Source: Pelagimonas sp050633425
GTDB taxonomy: Bacteria > Pseudomonadota > Alphaproteobacteria > Rhodobacterales > Rhodobacteraceae
Reading direction: 5' to 3'
Assembly: GCF_050633425.1 (NCBI RefSeq)
Contig: NZ_JBOEGM010000020.1
Coordinates: forward strand, 248,001 to 312,000
DNA length: 64,000 nucleotides
In this document: one piece after another, positions 9,158 through 18,228 of the stretch
Numbering within the stretch: position 1 is the first letter of the stretch
How the letters are laid out: each line of letters begins with the position of its first letter
Program-made: the position numbers and the translations under genes
The notes under the pieces: generated by a model
What the model saw: only the letters and a program-made list of their open reading frames with translations
Told to the model about the DNA's origin: nothing
Databases searched by the model: none

Positions 9158-9721
9158 TTAGTCCTGAAACATGCCTACAAAGGGCTCGGGCAGGTCAAAT
9201 TCAACCAAGACCCGCGCACGCCCTTCGGCGGACATCTTAGCCGCTGTCCGCTCAACAATGCGCGGTAAAGCTTCGGGTTTGAGTGAATCTGCAAAGGGTG
9301 AAAAATACCATTTCAGGAATACAAAACAGATCACATCCTCAAGCGCCTGTACTTCGGCGTCTTGTTTGATACCCTCTTTGCGCAACAGAACGCCAACACG
9401 TTCTTGGTCCGCCGCATTGTAACCGGCCTCGGCCATAAGACCGGCCACCCGTTCACCATGACGCCGGCCCTGCTCCTTGCGCCACGCATAGTAACCTGCG
9501 CGCCCTTCAGGAAAGTCCTTGCGCGGCAATTTCCAACGCTCCACATGCTGACCGCGACAGGCGATTTTCAACACATCCGACGCATCGGGAAACAACCGAT
9601 CCACTTCAGAGCTCATCCGTTCGCCATACAAAAGCGCTTCTGGGCGGCCCTCGCTCTTGTTGGGATCGGCCTCGTTTGCGGCATCTACCAATGCCAACGC
9701 TGTCTTCAGATCACCGCTCAT
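9158..9721 (-). CDS. DUF4202 family protein
   Basis: 187-residue soluble protein of the DUF4202 family: it begins with DLKTALALVDAANEADPN, followed by the conserved RxxWxxPRxxFPxGRxGYYxWR region and a later EALEDVICFVF-type segment. No enzymatic function is established. The family often sits next to nitrogen-oxide or sulfur genes; here it is coupled to nnrR by a four-base overlap (ATG at 9721 over the nnrR stop), with GGGGACA as ribosome site. That overlap decides the start over an in-frame ATG four codons upstream. It is expected to be expressed with NnrR. Confidence 0.85.
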   Translation of the reverse strand: MSGDLKTALALVDAANEADPNKSEGRPEALLYGERMSSEVDRLFPDASDVLKIACRGQHVERWKLPRKDFPEGRAGYYAWRKEQGRRHGERVAGLMAEAGYNAADQERVGVLLRKEGIKQDAEVQALEDVICFVFLKWYFSPFADSLKPEALPRIVERTAAKMSAEGRARVLVEFDLPEPFVGMFQD

Positions 9722-10419
9722 TTTTGTCCCCATGCATTGGCCGGATCCTCTTCGGCGTAGGTGCGCAACGCATCCAGGTCCGAAATCTCAGCCTTGTTTT
9801 GTTTGATTTTGACCCCGTGCGATTTGAGCGCCCCAAAGGCCCGGCTTAGGCTCTCGGGTTTCATCCCCAAGCGACCCGCAATCAGCACCTTGTCATACGG
9901 CAACGTCACTTCACAGCACCCATCCTCGCAATCGGCAAGTTCCAACAAGAACTCAGCCACCCGCTGGGCGCCGGTGCGCGCCTTGAGCGCTTCGACCTGC
10001 GCCACAAGACTGTGCAAATGCGCAAAGGTGGCCGACAAAATGGCGACGGCCATATCCGGATTTGAGCGAACAAGGTGCAAGAAATTCTCGGCTTCGATCC
10101 GAACCAATCGGCAATGTGTCACGGCCTCGGCAGACACGGGATAGGTGTCATGACGAAAGGCGACCGCCTCGCCGAAACTGCGGCCTTTGGTGAAAACGCC
10201 GACCACTGCCTCGGATCCGTTGCGGGCTATGCGGTACAACTTCACCCAGCCATCTAGAACGATATAGATCGCACTGGCGCGTTCGCCTTGCAAAAACACT
10301 GTCGCGCCACGATCAAATTCGCGCACCTGTGCCCGCTGCAACAGCAACTTTTGCGCCTCCGGCGTCAGCCCCCCCAACAACAGGGAGGACGAGACAATTT
10401 CAAGGTCGACTGGTTTCAT
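9718..10419 (-). CDS. nnrR: NnrR/Dnr-type Crp/Fnr regulator
   Basis: 233-residue Crp/Fnr family activator with an N-terminal cyclic-nucleotide-binding-like beta roll, a long dimer helix around residues 118-140 and a C-terminal winged helix whose recognition helix reads MKPESLSRAF. Glu, Ser and Arg in ESLSR are the residues that read the TTGAC half-site in Fnr-type proteins. The N-terminal four-Cys iron-sulfur motif of Fnr is missing, so it is not an oxygen-sensing Fnr; Dnr/NnrR proteins sense NO through haem. The nearby nor operon has a matching site at 2916-2929. NnrR versus another Dnr-like name is a close call. Confidence 0.85.
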   Translation of the reverse strand: MKPVDLEIVSSSLLLGGLTPEAQKLLLQRAQVREFDRGATVFLQGERASAIYIVLDGWVKLYRIARNGSEAVVGVFTKGRSFGEAVAFRHDTYPVSAEAVTHCRLVRIEAENFLHLVRSNPDMAVAILSATFAHLHSLVAQVEALKARTGAQRVAEFLLELADCEDGCCEVTLPYDKVLIAGRLGMKPESLSRAFGALKSHGVKIKQNKAEISDLDALRTYAEEDPANAWGQK

Positions 10420-10517
10420 GGCGGGCCTATCAGGCTTGCATACGTGCTGTTAAGCTATTGCCCATTGCGCGGGCGCTGTCGAGGGTTAGACCCGCCAATT
10501 CCCTGAGCAAATACAGA

Positions 10518-12002
10518 TCAAAAGGCCTGAGCAGCAGCAACAGCACGCTTCCACACGCTATATTTGCGATCGCGATCAGCATCATCCATCTTGGGTTGAA
10601 AGCGTTGTTCCAACGCCCAGGTGTCGGCAAAGCCCTGCATGTCTGGGTAAATCCCGGCGCGTTGACCCGCAAGCCATGCGGCGCCCATCGCCGTGGTTTC
10701 CAAAACCTCGGGTCGGTCCACCGGCGCATCCAGAATATCAGACAAAAACTGCATAGCCCAATTTGAGGCGCTCATACCGCCATCAACCCGCAGCGCGGTT
10801 TCACCTGCGTCGCCCCAATCAGCCTGCATTGCCTCAAGCAGATCACGGGTTTGATAGCCCACGCTCTCCAACGCCGCACGGGCCATCTCCGCCGGGCCCG
10901 ACCCGCGGGTCAACCCAAACACGGCACCCCGGCATTCCGCGTTCCAATACGGTGCGCCAAGCCCCGTAAAGGCAGGGACCAAGACCACGTCTTGCGCATC
11001 ATCTGCGCCCTTGGCCAACTCTTGGGTTTCGGGGGCAGAGTCAATGATTTGGAGACCGTCGCGCAACCATTGCACCACCGCCCCCGCCACAAAGATCGAG
11101 CCTTCAAGCGCATATGTCGGCTGGCCATCCAGCTGATAAGCGATCGTCGTCAACAGACGGTTGTTAGACATGACCGGGGTTTCGCCAGTATTCAAAAGCG
11201 CGAAACAACCGGTTCCATAGGTCGATTTTAACATGCCAGGTTTAAAACAGGCCTGCCCGATGGTGGCCGCCTGTTGATCCCCCGCAACGCCCAAAATCGG
11301 GATGTCCGCGCCAAGATGTTCCGCCCCCGCGACCCCGAAATCCGCCCCGCAATCAAGGACTTCTGGCAGCATGGCCACGGGAATGTTCAACAGCGCGCAC
11401 ATCTCAGCGCTCCATTCCCCCTCAACGATATCATAGAGCAAGGTGCGCGCCGCATTGGTGGCATCGGTCACATGGCGCGTGCCGCCGGTCAGGTGCCAGA
11501 TCAGCCAACTGTCAACAGTGCCAAAGATCAGGTCGCCGGCTTCGGCGCGGGCGCGGGCCCCCTCAACATTGTCGAGCAACCAAGCCAATTTAGTGCCGCT
11601 GAAATACGGATCAAGCAAAAGGCCCGTGCGCTTGGTGACCATCGGCTCATGGCCTTCCCCCTTGAGACGCTGGCACATTTCCGAGGTGCGGCGATCCTGC
11701 CAAACGATGGCATTGTGAATGGGGGCTCCGGTTTTGCGATCCCACACCAAGGTGGTTTCCCGCTGATTGGTGATACCGATCGCCGCGATGTCGGTGGCAG
11801 AAATCCCTGCCTTGTCTATCGCAGCACGGCAGGTCGACACTGTCGTTGTCCAAAGATCATCACAGTCATGCTCTACCCAACCAGACTTGGGGAAATGCTG
11901 TGTAAACTCCTCTTGCGCAGAGGCCACGATTTTCAACCCATCATCAAACACAATCGCCCGGCTGGACGTTGTTCCTTGGTCAATTGCGAGAATGAACCCC
12001 AT
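10518..12002 (-). CDS. glpK: Glycerol kinase
   Basis: 494-residue FGGY family kinase, ATP + glycerol to glycerol-3-phosphate. The N-terminal phosphate-binding motif IDQGTTSSRA, the substrate motif RRTSEM, and the second-domain YGTGCFALLNTG and LRVDGGMSAS motifs are all present. I chose the ATG at 12002 because GGAGGGAA precedes it directly; an ATG four codons upstream has no comparable site. glpD lies about 6.7 kb away on the same strand, with unrelated signalling genes between, so kinase and dehydrogenase are not in one operon. No glycerol facilitator is seen in the window. Confidence 0.97.
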   Translation of the reverse strand: MGFILAIDQGTTSSRAIVFDDGLKIVASAQEEFTQHFPKSGWVEHDCDDLWTTTVSTCRAAIDKAGISATDIAAIGITNQRETTLVWDRKTGAPIHNAIVWQDRRTSEMCQRLKGEGHEPMVTKRTGLLLDPYFSGTKLAWLLDNVEGARARAEAGDLIFGTVDSWLIWHLTGGTRHVTDATNAARTLLYDIVEGEWSAEMCALLNIPVAMLPEVLDCGADFGVAGAEHLGADIPILGVAGDQQAATIGQACFKPGMLKSTYGTGCFALLNTGETPVMSNNRLLTTIAYQLDGQPTYALEGSIFVAGAVVQWLRDGLQIIDSAPETQELAKGADDAQDVVLVPAFTGLGAPYWNAECRGAVFGLTRGSGPAEMARAALESVGYQTRDLLEAMQADWGDAGETALRVDGGMSASNWAMQFLSDILDAPVDRPEVLETTAMGAAWLAGQRAGIYPDMQGFADTWALEQRFQPKMDDADRDRKYSVWKRAVAAAQAF

Positions 12003-12085
12003 TCTTCCCTCCATTTTCGCCAGTATTCGTATTTTTTCGAATTGTAGCGAATTTCAGAGAGGGAAACCATAGAAAACAGGTGAGG

Positions 12086-12688
12086 TCAGGCCAATCCTTT
12101 GTCACGGGCAATCATCGCCACATGCGTTCTGTTGCGCGCGCCCAGTTTCCGGCTCAGGGTTTTGACATGCAATTTCACGGTTACTTCCTGCAGGTCGAGA
12201 TCACGGGCGATTTCTTTGTTTGCTTTGGCTTCGCAAATCCCGCGCAACACATCCAGTTCACGCCGAGTGAGCGAACCGGTTTCATCATCCGGTTTTTGCT
12301 GCATGAACTCAACCGGGGCATAGATTTCACCCGCCGCCATAAAGCGCGCCGCAGTCAAAAGCGACTTGGCGCTGAGCGTTTTGGGAATGAACCCTTGCGC
12401 CCCGGCCTTGAGCGCGGCCTCGGCCACTTCTCGTGTTGCACTGCCCGAAATGATCGCCACGGGGCGATCTTGGTTGGCAGCTTTCATGCGTGCCAGACCA
12501 TCAAGACCACTCATCCCCGGCATATTGTAGTCAAGCAGCACCAAATCGAAACTACCGGTTTCCTCAGCCGATTTCACCGCTTCCTCTAATGTTGAAACGG
12601 TAACAACCTCGTCGATCTCGGCACCCGTCAAATAGGCCGCGATCGTATCGCGAACGAGATCATGGTCATCTGCCACCAGGATACGCAT
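12086..12688 (-). CDS. NarL/FixJ-type response regulator
   Basis: 200-residue two-component response regulator. The receiver domain spans residues 1-120, with acidic pocket DDHD (residues 7-10), phosphoacceptor Asp53 in LLDYNMPG and Lys near residue 103. The C-terminal LuxR-type helix-turn-helix has TRRELDVLRGICEAKANKEIA and ends with RTHVAMIAR. The start at 12688 (MRILVADDHD) fits the receiver domain; an upstream start would add an unrelated tail. It is divergent from the secreted molybdopterin-fold gene and hybrid kinase at 12917-16092, so they may form one signalling system, but no promoter evidence links them. Confidence 0.9.
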   Translation of the reverse strand: MRILVADDHDLVRDTIAAYLTGAEIDEVVTVSTLEEAVKSAEETGSFDLVLLDYNMPGMSGLDGLARMKAANQDRPVAIISGSATREVAEAALKAGAQGFIPKTLSAKSLLTAARFMAAGEIYAPVEFMQQKPDDETGSLTRRELDVLRGICEAKANKEIARDLDLQEVTVKLHVKTLSRKLGARNRTHVAMIARDKGLA

Positions 12689-12916
12689 ATAGTTATTTCC
12701 ATTCCGGGCCTGGCAGGCCACACTTTTAGTCACTCTTATATATTAAGAATAACATATGATCGATTAACAAAGTCGCAATGCCCTGTCTGAGGCGCAAACC
12801 CCAGCCTTTAGCCTGCCAGCCTATACGAAAGAGAGCAACAGATATCCGACTGCTCCGAACAAGATTTTGAATTTCACCCCACAATCCGCGCATTTGGGGA
12901 TCGGAGAAAGAGACGC

Positions 12917-13441
12917 ATGATGATTCGCAGACGACGCCATTTGCTCACCCTGTTGAGCGCGTTTTGGGTGATGACTTCAACCTCCCTTCTTGTGGCAGAT
13001 CAACTCCCCTCGCCTTCGGGTGATGTGGTTTTGCGCGTCTCTGGCGGTATCGAGGTGACCAATAGCGAAGACGGTGCCGAATTCGATTTGGCCATGCTTC
13101 GCGCTTTGGACAGCCACGAGATTGAAACCACAACCATCTGGACCGATGGCGACCAGACATTCGTCGGTGTTGAGCTCGGGACATTGCTTAAATACCTCAA
13201 AGCGTCCGGCTCCATCATCAGTGCCTATGCCATCAATGACTATTTCATCGAACTTCCCTTCGAAGATGCAGAGCCAGGCGCAGCCCTGATCGCCTATGAG
13301 CGCAACGGCGTTGAGATGTCCGTGCGCGACAAGGGGCCGCTTTGGATCGTGTACCCTTATGATCACTCTGAGAGATTTCGCACCGAAGTTTTTTTTTCGC
13401 GCAGCGTTTGGCAGTTGGACCGGCTCATCATTGAGCGTTAA
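12917..13441 (+). CDS. Secreted protein with oxidoreductase molybdopterin-binding fold
   Basis: 174 residues with a basic N-terminus and hydrophobic segment that form a signal peptide (about residues 1-27, cleavage near SLLVADQ). The remainder resembles small proteins of the sulfite-oxidase molybdopterin-binding fold: VGVELGTLLKYLK, AINDYFIELPF, and GPLWIVYPYD followed by WQLDRLII. The conserved Cys that binds Mo in true sulfite oxidases is absent, so a sensing or binding role is more likely than catalysis. A GGAG site precedes the start. It lies 35 bases before the hybrid histidine kinase on the same strand and probably shares its transcript, which suggests that it is a periplasmic partner of the kinase. 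Confidence 0.7.
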   Translation: MMIRRRRHLLTLLSAFWVMTSTSLLVADQLPSPSGDVVLRVSGGIEVTNSEDGAEFDLAMLRALDSHEIETTTIWTDGDQTFVGVELGTLLKYLKASGSIISAYAINDYFIELPFEDAEPGAALIAYERNGVEMSVRDKGPLWIVYPYDHSERFRTEVFFSRSVWQLDRLIIER

Positions 13442-13476
13442 ACTGCTTTTGAACGACAAAAAGGCAGCGGCATAGT

Positions 13477-16092
13477 TTGACCTATAGGGCAGAGAACGAA
13501 ACCGGTGAAACCGGCCGCATGCGGCGTGGTCTTACCGCAGTTATTGTTGTGTTGTTTATTGCAATGATTTCGCTGTTGGTGCTTGATGTCCGCAAACAGC
13601 TGGAACATCTGTCCTTTGCGACATCCGACAATGTTCAATGGTTTTTGGGCCAAAGCGAAACAGAAGCCTTGTCTTTGGAATTGGCCGCACACCAAGCCCT
13701 TGCATCTGAAACAAGCGACCTGAGCGAGCTGCAAGTTCGCTTCGATGTGTTTTACAGCCGCATCGACACCTTGCGCAGCAGCCCAACGTTTGAACCGTTG
13801 CGAACTCATAAGCGCATTTCCAAACACCTTGATCACATCAACCAGTTTCTAGCCAAATGGGTGGCGATCATCGACGCAGGCGATAGCCGTTTTGCAACGC
13901 TACGCCCCGATTTCGCCCGCGAAGCCAGCGCTGCGCAGGATGCTACGCGCAACGTCGCCCTTGCCGGTATTGCGATTTTCTCGGAAATACGCGACGCCCA
14001 GCGCAACAGCATTTCGCAAACCCTGACACGGATCGCCATTTTGACCATTGCCTTGGTCACGGTCCTGATCATTGTGGTCTTGGCCATGTTTCGCTTGGCG
14101 CAAATCCGCGAACAGGATGCGCAAACCAATCTTGAAATCAGCGAACGGATGGAAGCCATCATTGCCACTGCGCTGGATGCTGTTGTCGTCACAAATCGCG
14201 ATGGACGGATTGTTGAATATAATGGCGCGGCCGAGGCGATGTTTGGCTATCCGCGTCAGGCGGCGCTCGGAGCCAATATCGTTGATCTGATCATCCCCGA
14301 TGAATTTCGCTCGATGCACAAAGAGGGTCTGTCGCAGTATCACCGCGACGGGTTGTCGAATGTGTCTGACACCACATCGCCGCGCATGGTTGGCCCCGGC
14401 ATTGTCCAGCTAGAGGCACAAAATCAACGGGGGCGCGTGTTTCCGGTTGAATTGACCTTGGCCCGAACCGACAGCCGGGATGGAGAGATTTTCGTGAGTT
14501 TTATCCGCGACATCTCCACCCGCGTTCGCGCCGAAGAAGCGATGCGCGACGCCCGCGACCGGGCCATCGCCGGAGAAAAGCAAAAGGCCGACCTGTTGGC
14601 GGTGATGAGCCATGAAATGCGCACCCCCTTAAACGGGATGCTGGGTACGCTGGATCTGTTTGAGCCGGAAAAACTATCCAAACAGGACCAACACTTCCTA
14701 AGCGTGATGCGCAAGTCCGGGCAAATCCTGATGCGTCATGTGAATGATGTTTTGGATGTCTCGCGGCTTGATGCCGGTAAAATGAGCATGCAAAATCAAT
14801 CTTTTGACCTGATTGAGCTGCTCCAAGATATCATTGAGGGTCAACGCGCCCGTGCCGAGGCACGCGGCAATGAACTCATTTTGTCACCCATGCGACCTGA
14901 GCTGCATGACGCTTATAATGACCCCGACCGACTTCGGCAGGTTTTGCTAAACTTGGTTGGCAACGCAATCAAATTTACCGAAAATGGCCAAGTCATCATT
15001 GAGGCCGAGTGCCACCAAGGGTTGGACGAGGTCGAAATTCGCGTGATCGACACAGGCCTAGGGATTTCGCAGCACGACTTGGATCGGGTGTTTGGCGACT
15101 TTGTCACCATCGACAGCTCATATGCGCGCAGCAACACAGGCACCGGACTGGGCCTTGGCATCTCGCAACGGCTTGTCACCGCATTGGGTGGCGAAATGGG
15201 GGCCGAAAGTGAACTTGGTGAAGGCAGCGTTTTCTGGCTTCGCTTGCCCCTCGCGCCCCCAGCAGAGGGCGCGATTGAAGCGCCAACCTGGCCGATGGAA
15301 GACCAAACCGATCTCGAGAATGTTGAAGCCCCTGCCCCCATGTCGATCCTTTTGGTCGAAGACAACCCCACCAACCGGATGGTCGCGCGGCAGTTGTTGG
15401 AACGTGATGGGCATGACGTCACCGAGGCCACGGACGGTGCCGAGGGCGTTGCCCATGCGCGCAATGGGTCATTTGGCGCGATTTTGATGGATATTTCAAT
15501 GCCCGGCATGGATGGTATCACGGCCACCGGGCTCATTCGACAGGACGACACCGAGACGCCAATTATTGCAACAACCGCGCACGCCCTTCCGACCGAGGCC
15601 GCCCGTTTCATCGGCGCAGGAATGAATGCCGTGCTGCTCAAACCGCTTACCAAAATCAGTTTGCGCCAAACCCTGACCAAAGTAATGTCGGCCCCGTTTA
15701 CCATGATCCCCGGGCTGCCGAGGTCTGATGATCTTATCAAACAAAGCTTGCTTGACGAGTTGCTCGAAGAGCTGCCCCGCGACCAGGCTTTGACCTTGTT
15801 CAAGAAGTTCAGCTCCGAGATGACCCGCTTTCAAGAGGCCTACACCGTTGGCCCAGTGTCTGATTTCGAAACACTCGGCACCGAGGCCCATAAAATGGCG
15901 GGGTCGGCTGGTGTGTTTGGTGCCAACCGATTGAATCTGTTGTTGCGCGACATACAGACCGCTGCGCAGGAGTCTCAGGGCGAGTTGCCGCCGCTTTTGG
16001 CCCAGATCACACCAATTTGGTCCGCAACATATGGCGCATTCAAACAGCTTGGGCTTATCACTGACAAACACCAAAACTTGGACAAAGGATAA
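13477..16092 (+). CDS. Hybrid sensor histidine kinase (PAS-HisKA-HATPase-REC-Hpt)
   Basis: Up to 871 residues. Two membrane helices (about 18-38 and 185-208) flank a helical periplasmic sensor domain. Then come a PAS domain (about 220-345), a HisKA domain with His379 in SHEMRTP, an HATPase domain with DTGLGIS and GTGLGLGIS, a receiver domain with Asp672 in LMDISMPG, and an Hpt domain with His805 in AHKMAGSAG. This gives a full His-Asp-His phosphorelay in one protein, passing phosphate to a separate regulator; the NarL-type protein encoded divergently at 12086-12688 is the obvious candidate. The start is uncertain: a TTG at 13477 or an ATG at 13519, neither with a strong ribosome site. The signal is unknown. 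Confidence 0.9.
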   Translation: MTYRAENETGETGRMRRGLTAVIVVLFIAMISLLVLDVRKQLEHLSFATSDNVQWFLGQSETEALSLELAAHQALASETSDLSELQVRFDVFYSRIDTLRSSPTFEPLRTHKRISKHLDHINQFLAKWVAIIDAGDSRFATLRPDFAREASAAQDATRNVALAGIAIFSEIRDAQRNSISQTLTRIAILTIALVTVLIIVVLAMFRLAQIREQDAQTNLEISERMEAIIATALDAVVVTNRDGRIVEYNGAAEAMFGYPRQAALGANIVDLIIPDEFRSMHKEGLSQYHRDGLSNVSDTTSPRMVGPGIVQLEAQNQRGRVFPVELTLARTDSRDGEIFVSFIRDISTRVRAEEAMRDARDRAIAGEKQKADLLAVMSHEMRTPLNGMLGTLDLFEPEKLSKQDQHFLSVMRKSGQILMRHVNDVLDVSRLDAGKMSMQNQSFDLIELLQDIIEGQRARAEARGNELILSPMRPELHDAYNDPDRLRQVLLNLVGNAIKFTENGQVIIEAECHQGLDEVEIRVIDTGLGISQHDLDRVFGDFVTIDSSYARSNTGTGLGLGISQRLVTALGGEMGAESELGEGSVFWLRLPLAPPAEGAIEAPTWPMEDQTDLENVEAPAPMSILLVEDNPTNRMVARQLLERDGHDVTEATDGAEGVAHARNGSFGAILMDISMPGMDGITATGLIRQDDTETPIIATTAHALPTEAARFIGAGMNAVLLKPLTKISLRQTLTKVMSAPFTMIPGLPRSDDLIKQSLLDELLEELPRDQALTLFKKFSSEMTRFQEAYTVGPVSDFETLGTEAHKMAGSAGVFGANRLNLLLRDIQTAAQESQGELPPLLAQITPIWSATYGAFKQLGLITDKHQNLDKG

Positions 16093-16140
16093 GCGACCAC
16101 GCCCCGTGACCGGCCCAACATCGAACCGGTCTCAAAAGTG

Positions 16141-16614
16141 CTAGGCCTTGGGTGGAGCTTGAACGCAATATCCCCGTCGATCAGGTTTGATGTCCAGCAG
16201 CGGCGTATCATCAAGGCAATCAAGCCCTTGGACAGTCAAAACAGGCCCATCGCAAGCGACCAGTTTCACAACGGCTGTTCCAATCGGATTGGGCCGAACC
16301 GGTGATCGCAACGCAAATGTCCCGCGGGCGTTTCCATCTGACCGCGGGCTTTGCGTTAACAAGTCACGACGCGCGCGATCGAGCCAGTACAGCACCTCAA
16401 TCAACACCCCAGGCTCCAAACCTTGGAGGGCCGGTTCAAAGCGCGCCTCAACTTCGATCTGGCACTCTGGTCCGTCCAAACTGCCTTGACGCGGACACTC
16501 CCGACGCGTTGCAAATGGCGTCCTTATGCGCCCGATAAACTGCAAGGCCGCTTGGTTTTGGATTGGGGCATCCAGCACGGTTTCGCCGGGGCGTGGATCG
16601 TCGCTCGGGTCCAT
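16141..16614 (-). CDS. trmO: TrmO/TsaA-type tRNA methyltransferase
   Basis: 157 residues matching the TsaA/UPF0066 domain: FIGRIRTPFATR near the start, then RFEPALQGLEPG, LIEVLYWLDRARRDL, and RSPVRPNPIGTAVVKL, the family signature. TrmO enzymes methylate N6 of threonylcarbamoyladenosine-37 in tRNAs that read ACY codons, using S-adenosylmethionine. This protein has only the TsaA domain and lacks the C-terminal extension of E. coli TrmO (about 235 residues); short forms are common in alphaproteobacteria. It lies 12 bases after the SMP-30 gene and is probably co-transcribed with it. An AAGGCAG site precedes the ATG. Confidence 0.85.
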   Translation of the reverse strand: MDPSDDPRPGETVLDAPIQNQAALQFIGRIRTPFATRRECPRQGSLDGPECQIEVEARFEPALQGLEPGVLIEVLYWLDRARRDLLTQSPRSDGNARGTFALRSPVRPNPIGTAVVKLVACDGPVLTVQGLDCLDDTPLLDIKPDRRGYCVQAPPKA

Positions 16615-16626
16615 TTCACTGCCTTC

Positions 16627-17475
16627 TTAAACAATCACCTGATGTTCGGCTTGCCCACGGGCCGAGACGTCTTTGGCAAAGGTCTGGCCACGCAACGGAT
16701 CCTCGTCGCCCAATCCGGTTGCTGCGGATGTTGCAAATAATGTCTGGAGATCGCGGCCGCCAAAGCTTGGGCAGCTTATCTGCAACGCTGGAAACGCCAC
16801 CGCCTCCAGAAATGTGCCTTCGGGGCTGTAACATGCCACCCGCGACGCCCCCCATTGCGCATTCCAAAAATTGCCCTTGGCATCAACAACGGCACCGTCC
16901 GGGTTCACGCCTTCGGCTGTCAGATCAAGCCAAACCTCCGCCTCGCCCTCAGGCCAACCTTCGACATCCAAGGCAACCCGCTGAATTTGCTTGGTCGGGG
17001 TATCTGTAAAATAGGCATACCGCGCGTCGGGCGAAAAACAGATTGCATTGGTGACAGTCATTTCCCCAAACAGCTTGCGCAGCTCGCCTTTGTAATAGCG
17101 ATAGATCGCACCGGCACCAGCTTCACACTTGTAGCCCATTGTTCCGATCCAAAACCCACCCTTTGGGTCAGCCCGACCATCGTTGGAACGTGTTGCCGGG
17201 TTATCCGCCTCAAGATCAACCAGTCGGGTTTCGCGTCCGTTGGTCAGGTCAAACGCAAAAAGATCGCGCTCCGAGGCGATCAAAAAGCGGGTCTCATCAA
17301 TCCAGCCCGCAGCCGAAACAGCGCGGTCAAATTTCCATTCTTTTTGGCCCTGCTCACCATGTTCGAACAATGTGTGACCCAGGATATCGAACCAGAACAA
17401 GCTCTGCCGTTCGGGGTGCCAAAGCGGCCCTTCGCCCAGAATGCAAGAAGTGTTCGACACAACAAGACCGTCCAT
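16627..17475 (-). CDS. SMP-30/gluconolactonase family protein
   Basis: 282-residue six-bladed beta-propeller of the SMP-30/gluconolactonase/LRE family, probably a sugar lactonase. The metal ligand Glu lies in LGEGPLWHP, followed by SNDGRADPKGGFWIGTMG and VNPDGAVVDAKGNFW, which carry the conserved Asn and Asp ligands. No signal peptide, so cytoplasmic. The natural lactone is not evident; the gene is not next to a sugar operon, only to trmO. No clear ribosome site precedes the ATG at 17475, so the start is likely but not certain. Confidence 0.88.
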   Translation of the reverse strand: MDGLVVSNTSCILGEGPLWHPERQSLFWFDILGHTLFEHGEQGQKEWKFDRAVSAAGWIDETRFLIASERDLFAFDLTNGRETRLVDLEADNPATRSNDGRADPKGGFWIGTMGYKCEAGAGAIYRYYKGELRKLFGEMTVTNAICFSPDARYAYFTDTPTKQIQRVALDVEGWPEGEAEVWLDLTAEGVNPDGAVVDAKGNFWNAQWGASRVACYSPEGTFLEAVAFPALQISCPSFGGRDLQTLFATSAATGLGDEDPLRGQTFAKDVSARGQAEHQVIV

Positions 17476-17586
17476 AATGTTAGCGCTCCAAGTTTTGAGT
17501 TTCGCGCAGTGTCCACCGATGGGCTCAGCAGGTAAAGCCCTTATCCGATTTGGTCTTACCTAATCACCATGCCGACGTGTCTTTTC

Positions 17587-17634
17587 CAGCCACTCGGCCA
17601 GTCACTGGGTCAGTCGCCGGGCCAGTCACTGGGT
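17587..17634. repeat. Four tandem copies of an imperfect 12-bp repeat
   Basis: The units are CAGCCACTCGGC, CAGTCACTGGGT, CAGTCGCCGGGC and CAGTCACTGGGT, head to tail, in the intergenic stretch between the SMP-30 gene and the DUF4166 gene. Copies two and four are identical. The repeat lies upstream of the SMP-30 start and downstream of the DUF4166 stop. It looks like a small minisatellite; no function is evident. Confidence 0.75.
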
Positions 17635-17691
17635 CGCACCCGACATAAACAAAAGCCCCGTGACATGATCAAACGCACCGGCCAGGGCACA

Positions 17692-18228
17692 TCACTCCGG
17701 CAGCGCTTCACAACTGTCGATCCATCCCGAATAATGCACGATCTGCGTGCCCAAAAACGGCAAGCGGATCGTCACTTCGAACCGATACCTTTGCGCTTCG
17801 GCAAACTCCGACGCTTCAACCTGCGGGCGCAACCAGCTTGGTAATGTCAACGCCCCAATCTGAAACCCAGCCATCCGTAGCTCAAGTACGCGTCCCCGCA
17901 TATTCGGCACCATCGTCACGGTGACAGGCCCAAGCTTTTCCGCCAACACCCCATCCTCAGTCACCCAAAGGGTCGATTTCATCGCGACTCCATCGACAAA
18001 ACGCAGCCAGTGATCCTGGCCTCCTTCTTGGCGGGCTTCGAAAATCAGGTCGCCATTGTCGGTTGGTCGCGCAAACCCAAATTTCTGACCAATCTGGGCC
18101 AGAAACGGCAAGCGGGCATAGCTTACGGTTATACGACCCGCAAACCTCCCATATCCGGCGTGCAAATCCTGACATTCCTGAGGAAGGTCATCAAACCCTT
18201 CGCCAAGCCATTCTGTGTATACTGTCAT
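17692..18228 (-). CDS. DUF4166 domain protein
   Basis: 178 residues of the DUF4166 family, recognised from LPQECQDLHAGYGRFAGR near the start, the central FEARQEGGQDHWLRFVDG region and the C-terminal FLGTQIVHYSGWID. The family has a beta-rich fold, is often fused to or next to saccharopine-dehydrogenase-like or DCC proteins, and has no known activity. The ATG at 18228 overlaps the stop of the upstream DCC gene by four bases, which decides this start over a longer frame. Co-expression with the DCC protein is therefore expected. Confidence 0.82.
   Translation of the reverse strand: MTVYTEWLGEGFDDLPQECQDLHAGYGRFAGRITVSYARLPFLAQIGQKFGFARPTDNGDLIFEARQEGGQDHWLRFVDGVAMKSTLWVTEDGVLAEKLGPVTVTMVPNMRGRVLELRMAGFQIGALTLPSWLRPQVEASEFAEAQRYRFEVTIRLPFLGTQIVHYSGWIDSCEALPE

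Noticed and set aside
16108..16131. GACCGG/CCGGTC inverted repeat after the hybrid kinase gene
   Set aside because: Six-bp arms with a 12-nt loop and no T-run on either strand; not a convincing terminator.
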